Positions 35,335-45,490 of a stretch of 64,000 bases of DNA are shown piece by piece. The stretch covers positions 203,746-267,745 of the forward strand of contig JAHBVJ010000007.1 of assembly GCA_019637615.1 (NCBI GenBank), written 5' to 3'. Each line of letters opens with the position of its first letter. Position 1 is the stretch's first letter. The stretch is from Anaerolineae bacterium (GTDB lineage Bacteria > Chloroflexota > Anaerolineae > Aggregatilineales > UBA2796). The notes under the pieces were generated by a model. That model had not been told where the DNA came from. It did not search any database and was given only the letters and a program-made list of their open reading frames with translations. A program made the position numbers and the translations under genes.

Positions 35335-38300
35335 TTACGATCCGATAGGGATTTTCACCGTAAACGTCGTCCCTTTATCCACCTGACTTGTAACTTCGAT
35401 GGTTCCTCCATGCAATTCTATCGATTCCTTAGTGATGACCAACCCTAGTCCTGTTCCCGGGATCGTCCCTACGTTGGCAGCACGGTGGAATGGCTCGAAC
35501 AGATACTTGAGATCGGCCTCCGGGATGCCGATGCCTTCGTCCGTTATCTGTAACACCAGCGCCTCATCGTGCATATCCATGTTCAGCGTGACGATTTTCC
35601 CTTGTGGTGAATACTTGATTGCGTTCGATACCAGATTGCTGATCACCTGCCGCATCAACCTGCGATCCAGTTTGACTTCATGCAGCGCAGTATCACATGT
35701 GTACTGGATATGATGCTCGAAATCTGGTTTGCTCTCAAACTCGTCAACCACACTCCGGCACAGTGAGTCCAGATCCAGCAAGACGGGGTTGAATTCCACC
35801 CGCCGTGCCTGAATCCGTGCCAGTTGCAGCACATCCTCGATAATGTCCCGCAGATGCCAAATTTGTGCTTGTATCTTATGCAAGCGCTGCTCGATCTGCT
35901 CGTCACTCAGCCGCGCCCGATATGTGATCACGGTGTCCGTTAGCGCGAGGATAGTCGCCAGCGGCGTGCGGAACTCGTGCGAAGCCATCGACACGAAGCG
36001 TGTTTTCAGGTCGCCCAACTCTTTTTCCTTCAAGACCGCTGCCCGCAGTGTTTCCTCGACCTTTTTGCGCTCGGTGATGTCGGTCGAGACGCCTAACACA
36101 TATTTCGAATTGCCATCCGAGCTGATGATCGGCACTTTCGTCGTCTGGAACCAGCGTGTCACCCCGTTCGCATCGGTGACCGTCTCCTCGACATGCAGTG
36201 TTTCACCAGAGTCGATCACGCGGCGATCAGCTTCTATGAAGCTGGCTACCTCGGTCTGCGATGGGTTGAAATCGGCGTCCGATTTGCCGATGAGCGCTTC
36301 CACCGTCGTGTTATAGACCTTGGCTACCATCGGATTGACAAGGATAAAGCGCGCGTTGTAATCCTTCACAAAGATCATGCTAGGGCTAACATCGATGACC
36401 TCGCGCAAGAATGCCCGCTGCTGCTCAAGTTCAGCGGCGGTTTCTTCGCGTTGGGTGATGTCGAGGACAAAGCTCATGACCATCAGATCGTCTTTGGACT
36501 GGATGAAGCTCAGTTCGATCTCTACGGGGAATTCAGTGCCATCTTTACGCTTGGCAAACAGCGACAAGCCCGCACCCATCCTCCGCATTCGCGGCGCGTT
36601 GTAATAGGCTTCGCGGTGTTGAACGTGGTGGCTACGCGCCGAGTCAGGAATCAAGACTTCTATAGACTGTCCGACAAATTCTGGTTGTGTGTAGCCGAAT
36701 AGTCGCTCGGCTTGATGGTTCACCAACGTGATCATACCGTGCTGGTCGGTGATCACGACGGCAATCGGCGCGGCTGCCATCAACATGCGGAATTTCTCTT
36801 CACTGTTGCGCAGGGCGATTTCGGCTTGTTTGCGCTCGGTGATGTCGCGCGAAGAAGCGATAAAGCCTTGGACTGTGCCGGTGTGCGAATAGATCGCTCT
36901 GACGAGACTTTCCAGCCACACATCATGCCCTTGCTTATGTTTGTAACGGCTCTCTAGGCGAACAGTAGCGGCATTCGAGGAAATCGCGGCTTGGAGCGCT
37001 GCTTGAATCGTTAGCACATCGTCGGCATGTGCATAGTTCAGCGCATTTTGTGTCAGCAATTCTTCTGGCGCATATCCCAACACCACCTTGCTAGAGGGCG
37101 ACACGTACTCATACCCACCTTCGATATTCATACGCATCACTACATCCGTGGCGTTTTCCGCCAGCAACCGGTAGCGCGCTTCGCTTTCTCGCAGCGACAA
37201 TTGGATTTGTTTGTGCGCCAGCAGACTGCCGAGCGCCAATGCGTACAACGCCAGAATATCGAGCACGGCTTTGGATGCGGGTGCATGTGTGATGGCGTTA
37301 TCGATGATCAGCCAGCCTAGACCTTGTTCCCCATTCCATAGTACGGCAGCAGCGTTCCAACCAGTACCAATCGGGTCTAGTTCAGTATACAGCGGCACAT
37401 CCTCATCCAGCGCGATGCGTTCTGTGCGTTGCCATGCGCGCATCTCGATGCTGTTTGGTTCGGGCACGTACTGCAACTGATGCTCATCGTTTAGGTTGCC
37501 TTCACTATCGGTTCCGTAAGTGCCAACGGCACGTCCCTGCGCTGCATCGTACAAAAACAGTGCCAAGCGTTCCAAACCGAGCCGTTCCAAGCCCAATTCC
37601 ACCGCACGTTTGTAGAAAACATCGAGGTCATCGATCTGCGTGAGTTCGATGGTGGTTTCATGCAGGCCTTTCAGGTACGCCTGAAATTCGCGTTCCTCCG
37701 CCATCTTTGTTTGCAGTGCTTGTTCCGCTTTAATACGTTCTGTGATGTCCACATTCACGCCGACCATGCCGATTGGCCGGTTGTGTTCATCCTTCAATAG
37801 ACTGAGAGAGAGCATCGTGAATACGTTTGTGCCATCTTTTCGGGTTTGGATGACTTCCCCGCGCCAACGCCCCTTCTCACGCACAATCGTATCAAGCGCC
37901 TCTTGGGTTAAGCCATTGACGGTGTGTGTGCGTAATACCTCTGCGGTTGTCTTGCCGATCACTTCGTCGGCACGCCATCCATAAGTGTTCTCTGCGCCTT
38001 GGTTCCACGTTTGAATGTGTGAGTCAGCATCTTTCGAGATGATGGCGTCGGTCACGTTCTCTTGCAGACTGGCGTGATAACGCAGTTGGCGCTCGTATTG
38101 TTTGCGTTCCGTAATATCGTAATTGACACTGATAATCCCGAAGGGGATGCCGTGGTCATCCTTGAACAACGTGGTCGATCCCCGGACATAAATCTCGGAG
38201 CCATCTTTGCGATGCTGCGTAAAATCCCCTGACCAATTCCCACGCTCAAGAAACTCCTGCCGGGTGCGGTCACGCTCTTCATCTGACTCGAACTGAGTAG

Positions 38301-41292
38301 GCAGAATGGAGGTAACTGGCTTACCAATGACTTCTTCCGCCGTCCAACCATAGATACGTTCCGCCGCCCGATTCCAGCTCTGGATGATGAAGTCGGTATC
38401 GGCTGTGATCACTGCATCGCTCACGTTTTCTTGTAAGCTGGCATGGTAACGAAGCTGGCGTTCTTGTTTTTTGCGCTCCGTAATGTTGCGCGTGATCCCC
38501 ACCAGACCGAGGAGTTCGCCTTTCAAGTTCCGCATCGGCACCTTGTTGGAGGATGCCCATTCAAAGCCCCCGACGAAGCCCTTTGAAGGCTGCTCGTGGT
38601 CGATCAAAGGCGTGCCTGTTCGCAGCACCTCGTCCTCATCTGCGTGGAACTGAGCTGCAAGTTCAGGCGGGAAGTAGTCAAAATCGGTCTTGCCAACTAG
38701 TTCTTCGGGGGAGGCTGCGCCGCGTGCCTGTGCCAGCGCAAGATTGCCCAACACGAAGCGATGTTCATTATCCTTCATATAGATGAAGTCGGGCGCTGAA
38801 TCGATCAAGGTGCGCAGTAAATTGCGCTCTTCTGCTAGCGCCGTTTGCGCACGTTTTTGCTCGGTAATATCGCGGATGATGCAGATCAGCCCATCGCCCT
38901 CGATATGGCTCACGCTGATCTCTGCCTCAAACGTGCTGCCATTACAGCGTACTGCGTGCGCTTCAAACTGCTTGTTCACACTCTTGGCGATGACGGCTGT
39001 CATGACAACATGCACCCGATCCCGATCACTGGGATGGATCAGATCGAGCAGCGATTGTTGAGCAGCGGTGTGGGCAGCATACAAGAATAGACTATCGAAC
39101 GCCTTATTCGTGCGCTGGATGCTGAGATCAGTGAGGACGAGCAGGATGCCATCGAAGCTGTTGTCCAAAATCGCTTCGATGCGCCCCTTTTCTTCTTCCA
39201 GTTCTTTGGTGCGCTCGATGACGCGTTGCTCCAGAGTATCGCGCGCGGACTGAAGAGCCGTCTCGACTTGTTTGCGTTCTGTGATGTCGATATGTGCGAT
39301 CACCACACGACGGGGCAACACCTCTTCAAAGGGCGTCACGCCCATCCGAAACCAACGTTGCACGGTAGGACTGTGACAGGCGTACTCAAGATAAAAGCTA
39401 CTGACGTGTCCGGCTATCACGGCACGGATACCCGCTGCTGCCGAAGCTGCATTGTCCGCGTCTTGTCCGATAACTTTGTCGCACACCGCTAGATAGTTAT
39501 CACCAACAAACTGTCCCGCCGACGAAGCGCCGTTTTCCTCCGCGAACCGCCGCCACGGCGCGTTGACGTTGATAATGGTACCGTCCGTTGCCAGCACGGC
39601 GGCATTTGCCGGGAACGAGTCAAGGGTGCTCTGCAAAAACATCTGCATGGCCTCGACTGCTTGCGTGTGCTGCTGCTGCTCCATCTGAAGCTGAACACGG
39701 TCGGTAATATCCCGTCCCACGCCCTGATACTCTACGACGTGTCCTGCCTCATCCACCAGCGCTCGATCTGTCCATTGGAACCATCGCCTTGAGTGGTCGG
39801 GCATGACAGTTTCGTGTTCGCTGGTCGCCACCGGGTTTGCCGCATTCAAGGCGAGTACATTCGCTTTAGCGCGTTCACGCTGTTCTTCAGGGATGCTAGA
39901 CAGGAAGTGATACCCCAACAAGTCTTGAGCAGGTTTGCCGTAATATTCGGCATAGGCGCGATTGACGAAGGTTAGCCGGAAATCAGTATTGTAGCGGCAG
40001 ATCATCTCCGTTTGATCTTCAACAACTTGTCGGTAGTGGGCTTCGCTTTGTCGCTGCGTCTCTTGTGCTGCCTGAAGGTCGAGGATACGCTTGTTAAGCT
40101 CTGTGGTGAGCCGCAATTGCTGGAGGGCAACCGCGAGTTGACCAGCCACTTCGTAGGCGATGGCTTGATATTCCGGCGTGAAAAAAGCAGGGCTGTCAGC
40201 TAATAGGCCGAGCGAACCAATCAGCTGCTCCCGATTCATCAGCATCACCTGCAAACCGGAAATGATCCCTTCTTCAAGCAGTTCTTGTCCTTGGGTGGTA
40301 GGATTCGTGGCCTGTCGTGGACGAATATCATCAAACACCCGCATATACCGCGCATCGAGATCAGCGAGCACCGAGGACGGCACAGAGGTATGGACGCCTT
40401 GATCTAGCGTGACCTCACGCTCAAGATTGACCGTAAAAACTGTACCTTCGCCCGTCTGCGGATCGATCACGCCGACCTTCGCCCGTTGGCATGGGATGAG
40501 CTGCCGCAAATACGTAAGCGTGGTCTGGATCAGCTCTTGGATAGAGTCACCCCGTAGTAAGCCGATGTCGATCTGATGCAGCAGTTCCATGCGTTGAGCA
40601 AAGCGTTTCAGGTATTGTTCGTTCTGCTGCCGTTGGATGATCGAGCTGACTTGCTTGGCTACCATCGCGATCAGACGCACGAGCTGGTCATCTTGGGCGA
40701 GGATCACGCGTGTGGCAAAGCATAAGACTGCTAACACGTTGTCATGCGCTGAGATCGGCACCCCGACAATCCCGTGCAGCCCCGCAATCTTCGCCGCCTG
40801 CAAGCGCACAAATTCATTTTCGGTCAACAGCGTAACATCAGGGATCCATTCCACCGCGTTAGCCGCCCAGACGCGCCCGATCAGCCCTATCCCCCGATTG
40901 AAGACGGCGTCTAGGCTGGCGATGCGGAAGCTATTCAGCCCCTCGTCATCAGCATCTGCCACATAGTGCAGCGGGCTGCAAATCAGCGCCGTCTGGTTCA
41001 GATTAGGAATCCACACGCCGCCATAATCCCAACCCGTATATTGGCAAACTAGCCGTAATACAGCCTCGATCGCACCTTGCAAGTCTTCGGCGTCCTGCGT
41101 GGTGTTAAGCAGCATCATCAGGAACTCAGTTTGTTTCTGACTTTGCTCAGAGGCCATTGTCGAGTTGAGTGCTGTATGACTAGCTTGAGCAGCTAACTGA
41201 GCTTCAAGTTCAGCGATGCGAGTTTGCATCTGCGCTTGTGTTTGCCGAGTTTCTTTGAGTGCTACGCGGAGTTCTCGGCTTTTTTTTGACAT
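35335..41292 (-). CDS. giant soluble sensor histidine kinase with 3 GAF and 9 PAS domains
   Basis: 1985 residues, no transmembrane segment. Order: coiled-coil (1-45), GAF (about 60-220), GAF (240-390), PAS 1-2 (415-670), coiled-coil, PAS 3-6 (690-1190), GAF (1210-1365), PAS 7-9 (1375-1755), HisKA with MASHEFRTPLA (His about 1780), HATPase with SNAIKYSPQG, DEGIGIP and GTGLGL boxes. Most PAS domains are followed by the DITERK linker typical of PAS-PAC pairs. PAS 5 and 6 begin with nearly the same text (RQLRYHASLQENV), a recent tandem duplication. A run of eight A lies just after the ATG. Likely phosphorylates the hybrid regulator downstream. Confidence 0.93.
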   Translation of the reverse strand: MSKKSRELRVALKETRQTQAQMQTRIAELEAQLAAQASHTALNSTMASEQSQKQTEFLMMLLNTTQDAEDLQGAIEAVLRLVCQYTGWDYGGVWIPNLNQTALICSPLHYVADADDEGLNSFRIASLDAVFNRGIGLIGRVWAANAVEWIPDVTLLTENEFVRLQAAKIAGLHGIVGVPISAHDNVLAVLCFATRVILAQDDQLVRLIAMVAKQVSSIIQRQQNEQYLKRFAQRMELLHQIDIGLLRGDSIQELIQTTLTYLRQLIPCQRAKVGVIDPQTGEGTVFTVNLEREVTLDQGVHTSVPSSVLADLDARYMRVFDDIRPRQATNPTTQGQELLEEGIISGLQVMLMNREQLIGSLGLLADSPAFFTPEYQAIAYEVAGQLAVALQQLRLTTELNKRILDLQAAQETQRQSEAHYRQVVEDQTEMICRYNTDFRLTFVNRAYAEYYGKPAQDLLGYHFLSSIPEEQRERAKANVLALNAANPVATSEHETVMPDHSRRWFQWTDRALVDEAGHVVEYQGVGRDITDRVQLQMEQQQHTQAVEAMQMFLQSTLDSFPANAAVLATDGTIINVNAPWRRFAEENGASSAGQFVGDNYLAVCDKVIGQDADNAASAAAGIRAVIAGHVSSFYLEYACHSPTVQRWFRMGVTPFEEVLPRRVVIAHIDITERKQVETALQSARDTLEQRVIERTKELEEEKGRIEAILDNSFDGILLVLTDLSIQRTNKAFDSLFLYAAHTAAQQSLLDLIHPSDRDRVHVVMTAVIAKSVNKQFEAHAVRCNGSTFEAEISVSHIEGDGLICIIRDITEQKRAQTALAEERNLLRTLIDSAPDFIYMKDNEHRFVLGNLALAQARGAASPEELVGKTDFDYFPPELAAQFHADEDEVLRTGTPLIDHEQPSKGFVGGFEWASSNKVPMRNLKGELLGLVGITRNITERKKQERQLRYHASLQENVSDAVITADTDFIIQSWNRAAERIYGWTAEEVIGKPVTSILPTQFESDEERDRTRQEFLERGNWSGDFTQHRKDGSEIYVRGSTTLFKDDHGIPFGIISVNYDITERKQYERQLRYHASLQENVTDAIISKDADSHIQTWNQGAENTYGWRADEVIGKTTAEVLRTHTVNGLTQEALDTIVREKGRWRGEVIQTRKDGTNVFTMLSLSLLKDEHNRPIGMVGVNVDITERIKAEQALQTKMAEEREFQAYLKGLHETTIELTQIDDLDVFYKRAVELGLERLGLERLALFLYDAAQGRAVGTYGTDSEGNLNDEHQLQYVPEPNSIEMRAWQRTERIALDEDVPLYTELDPIGTGWNAAAVLWNGEQGLGWLIIDNAITHAPASKAVLDILALYALALGSLLAHKQIQLSLRESEARYRLLAENATDVVMRMNIEGGYEYVSPSSKVVLGYAPEELLTQNALNYAHADDVLTIQAALQAAISSNAATVRLESRYKHKQGHDVWLESLVRAIYSHTGTVQGFIASSRDITERKQAEIALRNSEEKFRMLMAAAPIAVVITDQHGMITLVNHQAERLFGYTQPEFVGQSIEVLIPDSARSHHVQHREAYYNAPRMRRMGAGLSLFAKRKDGTEFPVEIELSFIQSKDDLMVMSFVLDITQREETAAELEQQRAFLREVIDVSPSMIFVKDYNARFILVNPMVAKVYNTTVEALIGKSDADFNPSQTEVASFIEADRRVIDSGETLHVEETVTDANGVTRWFQTTKVPIISSDGNSKYVLGVSTDITERKKVEETLRAAVLKEKELGDLKTRFVSMASHEFRTPLATILALTDTVITYRARLSDEQIEQRLHKIQAQIWHLRDIIEDVLQLARIQARRVEFNPVLLDLDSLCRSVVDEFESKPDFEHHIQYTCDTALHEVKLDRRLMRQVISNLVSNAIKYSPQGKIVTLNMDMHDEALVLQITDEGIGIPEADLKYLFEPFHRAANVGTIPGTGLGLVITKESIELHGGTIEVTSQVDKGTTFTVKIPIGS

Positions 41293-41857
41293 TATGCTTG
41301 ATCCTCATCCAGATCAACGCCTGAAACAAGACGAACCCTTACGTGTTTTTCATTATAGTACTAAACTTCATCTATTAATTTTCGCTGCTACTGATGGTTA
41401 TACTGAGACTTTAAAAATATGTTTTCTAAGTTACGGTCGTATAACCGATGGCGACATCATTATCTTCTATTTGCCCAACTACATGCTTAGTTTCAATTTG
41501 AATTAGTATTACGTGCGAGTTACGGTGTCGGCTGAATTCTTGGATCATTCGTTTGACATCGATAGCAAATTTGTAATGTTAGAGCTGTGTGAGCGGGATG
41601 TATAGTGTAGCGACTAACCTACCAACCGAAGTCAATAGCCCAGTATATTGTATCCTATTTTCTTCTTAAATTGCCATTTTTTTTCACTAAACTGAAGTAT
41701 CTGGATACAAATTGTTACTTTTGGCATGGAAACAATTCATTTTCCCGACGCGGCGTTTAATAGTCGCTAAGGTGCCCGCTATGCGCGGAAACCATGCGCT
41801 GCGATCACGCCCCATAACGCGGGGAGCGAACCTTGACGTTGATGCCAAGACATGCGC
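41293..41857 (-). other. AT-rich intergenic stretch with candidate promoter
   Basis: 565 bp without a credible gene. On the minus strand a consensus TATAAT (41357-41352) stands about 60 bp before the start of the giant kinase; no good -35 box is seen. A GC-rich end (41740-41857) adjoins the aroQ stop. Confidence 0.45.
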
Positions 41858-42331
41858 TCAGTCAACTAGTTTGCCCAGATACCCAAGCAGCGCCTCGATC
41901 CCCAACAGGTAGCTGCGCCAACCGAAGCCGCACACCTGCCCGACGCAGACCGGCGCGAGGTACGAATGATGGCGGAACTCTTCGCGCGCGTGAATGTTCG
42001 ACAGATGCACCTCGACTGTCGGTAGCTTCACCGATGAGATGGCGTCCCGCAGCGCTACCGAGGTATGCGTCAGACCGCCGGGATTGATCACGACGCCCAG
42101 TGCCCACAAGCGCGCCTCTTGAATCGCATCGATCAGCACGCCTTCGTGATTCGACTGCATGGTGCGCACGCCAATGCCGTGTTTGGCGGCGAAGCTCACA
42201 GCACGTTGATGGATGTCATCCAGCGTCACCGCGCCGTAAATATCGGGTTCGCGCAAGCCGAGCATGTTCAGGTTTGGCCCGCTGATCAGTAAGATTTCGG
42301 ACGGTTGAGCGTTCGGCGCTGTAGTCATCAT
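41858..42331 (-). CDS. aroQ: type II 3-dehydroquinate dehydratase
   Basis: 157 residues, GAGGGAAC just before the start. All type II motifs are present: [16 protein letters not shown] (about 19-34, with catalytic Arg and Tyr), [24 protein letters not shown], and [16 protein letters not shown] (with catalytic His). Dehydrates 3-dehydroquinate in the shikimate pathway. Stands alone; other aro genes are absent. Confidence 0.95.
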   Translation of the reverse strand: MMTTAPNAQPSEILLISGPNLNMLGLREPDIYGAVTLDDIHQRAVSFAAKHGIGVRTMQSNHEGVLIDAIQEARLWALGVVINPGGLTHTSVALRDAISSVKLPTVEVHLSNIHAREEFRHHSYLAPVCVGQVCGFGWRSYLLGIEALLGYLGKLVD

Positions 42332-42549
42332 GTTCCCTCATGGATGTAGGCTGCATCTACCGATTCTACCGTGAATCCGATACCAAGCATCTCAAGTTCA
42401 TCACGGCAGTGCTGCGCGGCGCACTCCGACAAAATTCATGCGATTCACTTACACATTTCCTACAGATGTCTGCTAAACTATAATGTCGGAGCATGAATAT
42501 CGTCCCAACGCGATAATCAACACCATAAACGACAATAGGTGAAGCAGCT

Positions 42550-42894
42550 ATGCCAGTCTACGAGTATCAATGCGAAACATGTGGAGTACGCTTCGAGCGC
42601 ACACAATCATTCAAAGATGAGCCGATCAAAGTTTGCCCCGAATGTGGCGGCAAAACTCACCGCGTTATCGGCGCGACGGGCGTCATCTTCAAGGGATCGG
42701 GCTTCTACATCAACGATAGCAAGGGTAAAAGCGCTTCGGTAACGCCGCCAAAGACTGGCGAGACGAAGACTGAAAGCGCGGGCGAGGCCGCCAAGACGGA
42801 AACTGCTGCTGCCAAAACCGAGACCAAGACAGAAGCAAAGACAGAAACTCCCGCTCCGGCGGCTGCCAGCACATCAGCTGCCAAGACAGAATAA
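42550..42894 (+). CDS. FmdB-family zinc-ribbon protein
   Basis: 114 residues. MPVYEYQCETCG start with C8-x2-C11 and C29-x2-C32 zinc ribbon, then GFYINDSKGKS, the family's usual end. The last 55 residues are an Ala/Lys/Thr/Glu repeat tail (KTETKTEA pattern), disordered. FmdB-like proteins are putative regulators of unknown role. The tail's low complexity came by short-repeat expansion. Confidence 0.9.
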   Translation: MPVYEYQCETCGVRFERTQSFKDEPIKVCPECGGKTHRVIGATGVIFKGSGFYINDSKGKSASVTPPKTGETKTESAGEAAKTETAAAKTETKTEAKTETPAPAAASTSAAKTE

Positions 42895-42989
42895 CAGACA
42901 GAATAACAACACATCAGCCCTAGGGCGCACAGCCAACACAGCGTTATACTCACGGATAGGTTATTGACCCTATACCGTGAGTACATGCT

Positions 42990-43691
42990 ATGAAAATTGC
43001 TGACATGAATTGGATGCAGGTCGAAGCATACCTGCAACACGATGATCGCTGCATTCTGCCCATCGGCAGCACCGAGCAGCACGCTTACCTCAGCCTCGCC
43101 ACCGATAACATCCTGTCGGAGCGCGTCTCTATTGACGCCGCCGAACCGCTCGGCATCCCTGTCTTTCCCGTCGTCAGCTACGGCATGACGCCGTACTTCC
43201 AGAAGTATCCGGGCAGCGTCACCGTGCGCGTCGAGACGTACAACCGCCTGATCCGCGATATTCTGGACAGCCTTGCCGAACAAGGCTTCAAGCGCATCCT
43301 GATCGTCAACGGGCACGGCGGCAACATCCCCGCGATGGGCGTTTATTACGAATGGGTGAAGGAACATGCCGGTATCCGCGTCAAGTGGCACAACTGGTGG
43401 AACGCACCCAAAACGTGGGCGAAGGTGATGGCGACTGATCCGGTGGCTTCTCACGCGTCGTGGATGGAGAACTTCCCGTGGAACCGGTTGGCGGGCGTGA
43501 CCATGCCCGACGCGCAGCATCCGGCGGCGAACAGCGAATTGATGCGGCAGATGTCGGCGGCGGAAGTGCGCGCTTACCTTGGCGATGGCAACTACGCGGG
43601 TTATTACCAGCGTCCTGATGCTGACATGCTGGCGATCTGGCAAGTTGCCGTAGAAGAAACGCGGGCGCTGCTGACCGATGGTTGGGCATGA
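42990..43691 (+). CDS. creatininase-family amidohydrolase
   Basis: 233 residues. Metal site E29-x-H31-x7-D39 (STEQHAYLSLATD), YPGSVTVR, and NGHGGN (107-112). The usual second His of EQHGPHLP is absent: the loop is one residue shorter and reads EQHAYLSL. The family includes creatinine amidohydrolase, MftE and FAPy deformylase; the reaction here cannot be fixed. About 95 bp after the FmdB gene. Confidence 0.85.
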   Translation: MKIADMNWMQVEAYLQHDDRCILPIGSTEQHAYLSLATDNILSERVSIDAAEPLGIPVFPVVSYGMTPYFQKYPGSVTVRVETYNRLIRDILDSLAEQGFKRILIVNGHGGNIPAMGVYYEWVKEHAGIRVKWHNWWNAPKTWAKVMATDPVASHASWMENFPWNRLAGVTMPDAQHPAANSELMRQMSAAEVRAYLGDGNYAGYYQRPDADMLAIWQVAVEETRALLTDGWA

Positions 43692-44121
43692 TGAGCCGAC
43701 CTGTGCTAAAGTCATAAAAGGTGATTGACTTTCTGTGGTCTATACGGTAACGTAAGAACCATTCTGCACGATACGTCTTTCTAATATGCGGTTACCAAAG
43801 CAAGGAATAGTAGCATGATGCTACAGCAGGCTTGTATGTGTCTGAAGCAGGGACGGTAAGTTCTTCTTCGGCACAACGCAACTGATACGCGATAACGTAA
43901 CGATCAACGGCTGACGAAGCACTACGTCCCTGAGAATAGCGGTGGGAACCGTTATTCATCATGCTCAACTTTGGGTATGGAGGGACAAAGGTGCTTTTCT
44001 TTTGCCTGTTGGTCGTTTTTATTTGGGGTTGAGCTTTCCGCAGTCGTACCCGTAGCGGCGTATCCAGTGCATTTGGAACGAAGCAGTCAGCAATAGAGAC
44101 TTTCATGGGGTGAGAGAACTG
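43692..44121 (+). promoter_or_regulatory. long leader upstream of cysteine synthase
   Basis: 430 bp without a gene. A TTGACT-17 bp-TAACGT promoter-like pair is at 43725-43753. Downstream are a perfect palindrome GTAGCATGATGCTAC (43810-43824), operator-like, and a 10-bp stem GAATAGCGGT/ACCGTTATTC (one G-U pair) closed by a GGGA tetraloop (43934-43957). The GGTGGGAACCG text recalls a T-box antiterminator but has one base too many and no clear stem I. Structured leader likely; class unknown. Confidence 0.4.
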
Positions 44122-45087
44122 ATGGCTTTCCAGACAACGATCAACAATTTCGCAGCGGCATCCGAGCAACAGCGCGCGGGCGTGACCATCGAGGCGCTGA
44201 TCGGCAACACGCCGCTGCTTGGCTTCCAACGTCTCACAGCGCACCTGCCGACACATGTCAACGTCTACGCCAAGGCCGAGTGGACGAATCCGGGCGGCTC
44301 GGTCAAGGATCGGGCGGCGCTGAACATCATCCGCACCGCCGAACGCGAAGGCAAACTCAGGCGCGGCATGACGCTGGTAGACAGCACGAGCGGCAACACG
44401 GGCATCGCCTACGCCATGATCGGGGCGGCGCGCGGCATCAAGGTCAAGCTGTTTCTGCCCGCCAACGCCAGCGCCGAACGCGTGACCATCCTCAAGGCGT
44501 ATGGTGTCGAACTGGTGCTGACCGACCCGCTGGAAGGCTCCGACGGCGCGATCCGCGCAGTGCGCGAGCTGGTCGCTAACGAGCCGGATGCCTACTTCTA
44601 TGCCGACCAGTACAGCAATCCCGCCAACTGGCAGGCGCACTATCATTCGACGGGCATTGAAATCTGGGAGCAGACGGCGGGCGCGGTGACGCATTTCATC
44701 GCGGGGTTGGGCACCAGCGGCACGCTGATGGGCACGGGTCGCCGCCTGAAGGAATATAACCCCGACATTCAGATCATCTCGCTGCAACCCGATTCGCCGT
44801 TCCATGGGCTGGAAGGGCTGAAGCATATGCCGTCCGCGATCAAGCCGGGTATCTACGATGAGCACCTCGCTGACCGCAACCTCGACATCAACACCGAGGA
44901 AACCCACGAGATGGCGCATCGGCTGGCGCGGGAAGAAGGCTTGCTGGTGGGTATCAGCGCGGCGTCCGCGATGGTGGGGGCGCTGCGGGTGGCGGAGGAG
45001 ATCGCCCAGACAGGCGAACCCGCGACCATTGTCACACTGTTCCCCGACAACGCCTACAAGTACCTGTCGCACGCGCCGTGGAAGTAG
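44122..45087 (+). CDS. cysteine synthase family PLP enzyme
   Basis: 321 residues from ATG 44122 (a GTG four codons earlier is possible). Fold type II PLP enzyme: NPGGSVKDRAA with PLP-lysine K62, substrate loop STSGNTGIAYA, phosphate loop GLGTSGT (about 195-201), and LVGISAASA near the end with the pyridine-nitrogen Ser region. Makes cysteine from O-acetylserine (or a related activated serine) and sulfide; CysK versus CysM cannot be told by eye. A serine acetyltransferase gene is not nearby. Confidence 0.92.
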   Translation: MAFQTTINNFAAASEQQRAGVTIEALIGNTPLLGFQRLTAHLPTHVNVYAKAEWTNPGGSVKDRAALNIIRTAEREGKLRRGMTLVDSTSGNTGIAYAMIGAARGIKVKLFLPANASAERVTILKAYGVELVLTDPLEGSDGAIRAVRELVANEPDAYFYADQYSNPANWQAHYHSTGIEIWEQTAGAVTHFIAGLGTSGTLMGTGRRLKEYNPDIQIISLQPDSPFHGLEGLKHMPSAIKPGIYDEHLADRNLDINTEETHEMAHRLAREEGLLVGISAASAMVGALRVAEEIAQTGEPATIVTLFPDNAYKYLSHAPWK

Positions 45088-45105
45088 GGCGGCGGTCTGC
45101 CCGTC

Positions 45106-45215
45106 CAGATGATCCTTACCATGATCCCGTTGGCTGGTGCAGACGGGATCATGACCGAGAGTCGTGCTAGGTGGAGTGCTTCGGCTTGAGTGCTGAGTGC
45201 TTCGTAAAGACAAGC
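45106..45215 (+). repeat. composite dispersed repeat, fragment D
   Basis: Starts 18 bp after the cysteine synthase stop. It holds the ATGATCCCG/CGGGATCAT hairpin (45121-45152) with the same TTGGCTGGTGC loop text as copies A and B, followed by heptamer-like GTGCTGAGTGCTT text, and lacks the CCTGTT modules. The rest of the gene-free stretch to 45415 shows nothing definite. Confidence 0.75.
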
Positions 45216-45415
45216 CTTCATTCCCCATTCTTTTCCTCCAGCCTGAAGCAGTGAAATTTGTGCGTACGACGTACATGTGAACCCTCGTGTACGATATTCG
45301 TGGTTCGGGATTTGCCTGATAATGGCGGTAAAGAAATTGCAGCCCATTTCAGCCAGATTGAGCTATTCGTGGGCGTTTTTGTGCTCAAAACGACATTGCT
45401 AATAGGCAATCGATC

Positions 45416-45463
45416 CCGACAATGAATTGTCGGGCTTACCCTACGAAGTCCCTTGCGGGACTC
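45416..45463 (+). repeat. two-hairpin dispersed repeat, copy 2
   Basis: Hairpin 1 is CCCGACAATGAATTGTCGGG (45416-45435), spacer CTTACCCTACGA, hairpin 2 is AGTCCC-TTGC-GGGACT (45448-45463). Compare 47086-47122 and 15030-15077. Confidence 0.8.
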
Positions 45464-45490
45464 CCCCGAATATTTCAGGCGAAACGTAAA

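Noticed and set aside
43934..43957. T-box antiterminator
   Set aside because: GGTGGGAACCG has one base more than the T-box bulge sequence, the stem is a simple GNRA hairpin and no stem I with specifier loop could be traced.
43792..45276. 494-codon frame on the minus strand
   Set aside because: Antisense to the cysteine synthase gene, which has all PLP-enzyme motifs.
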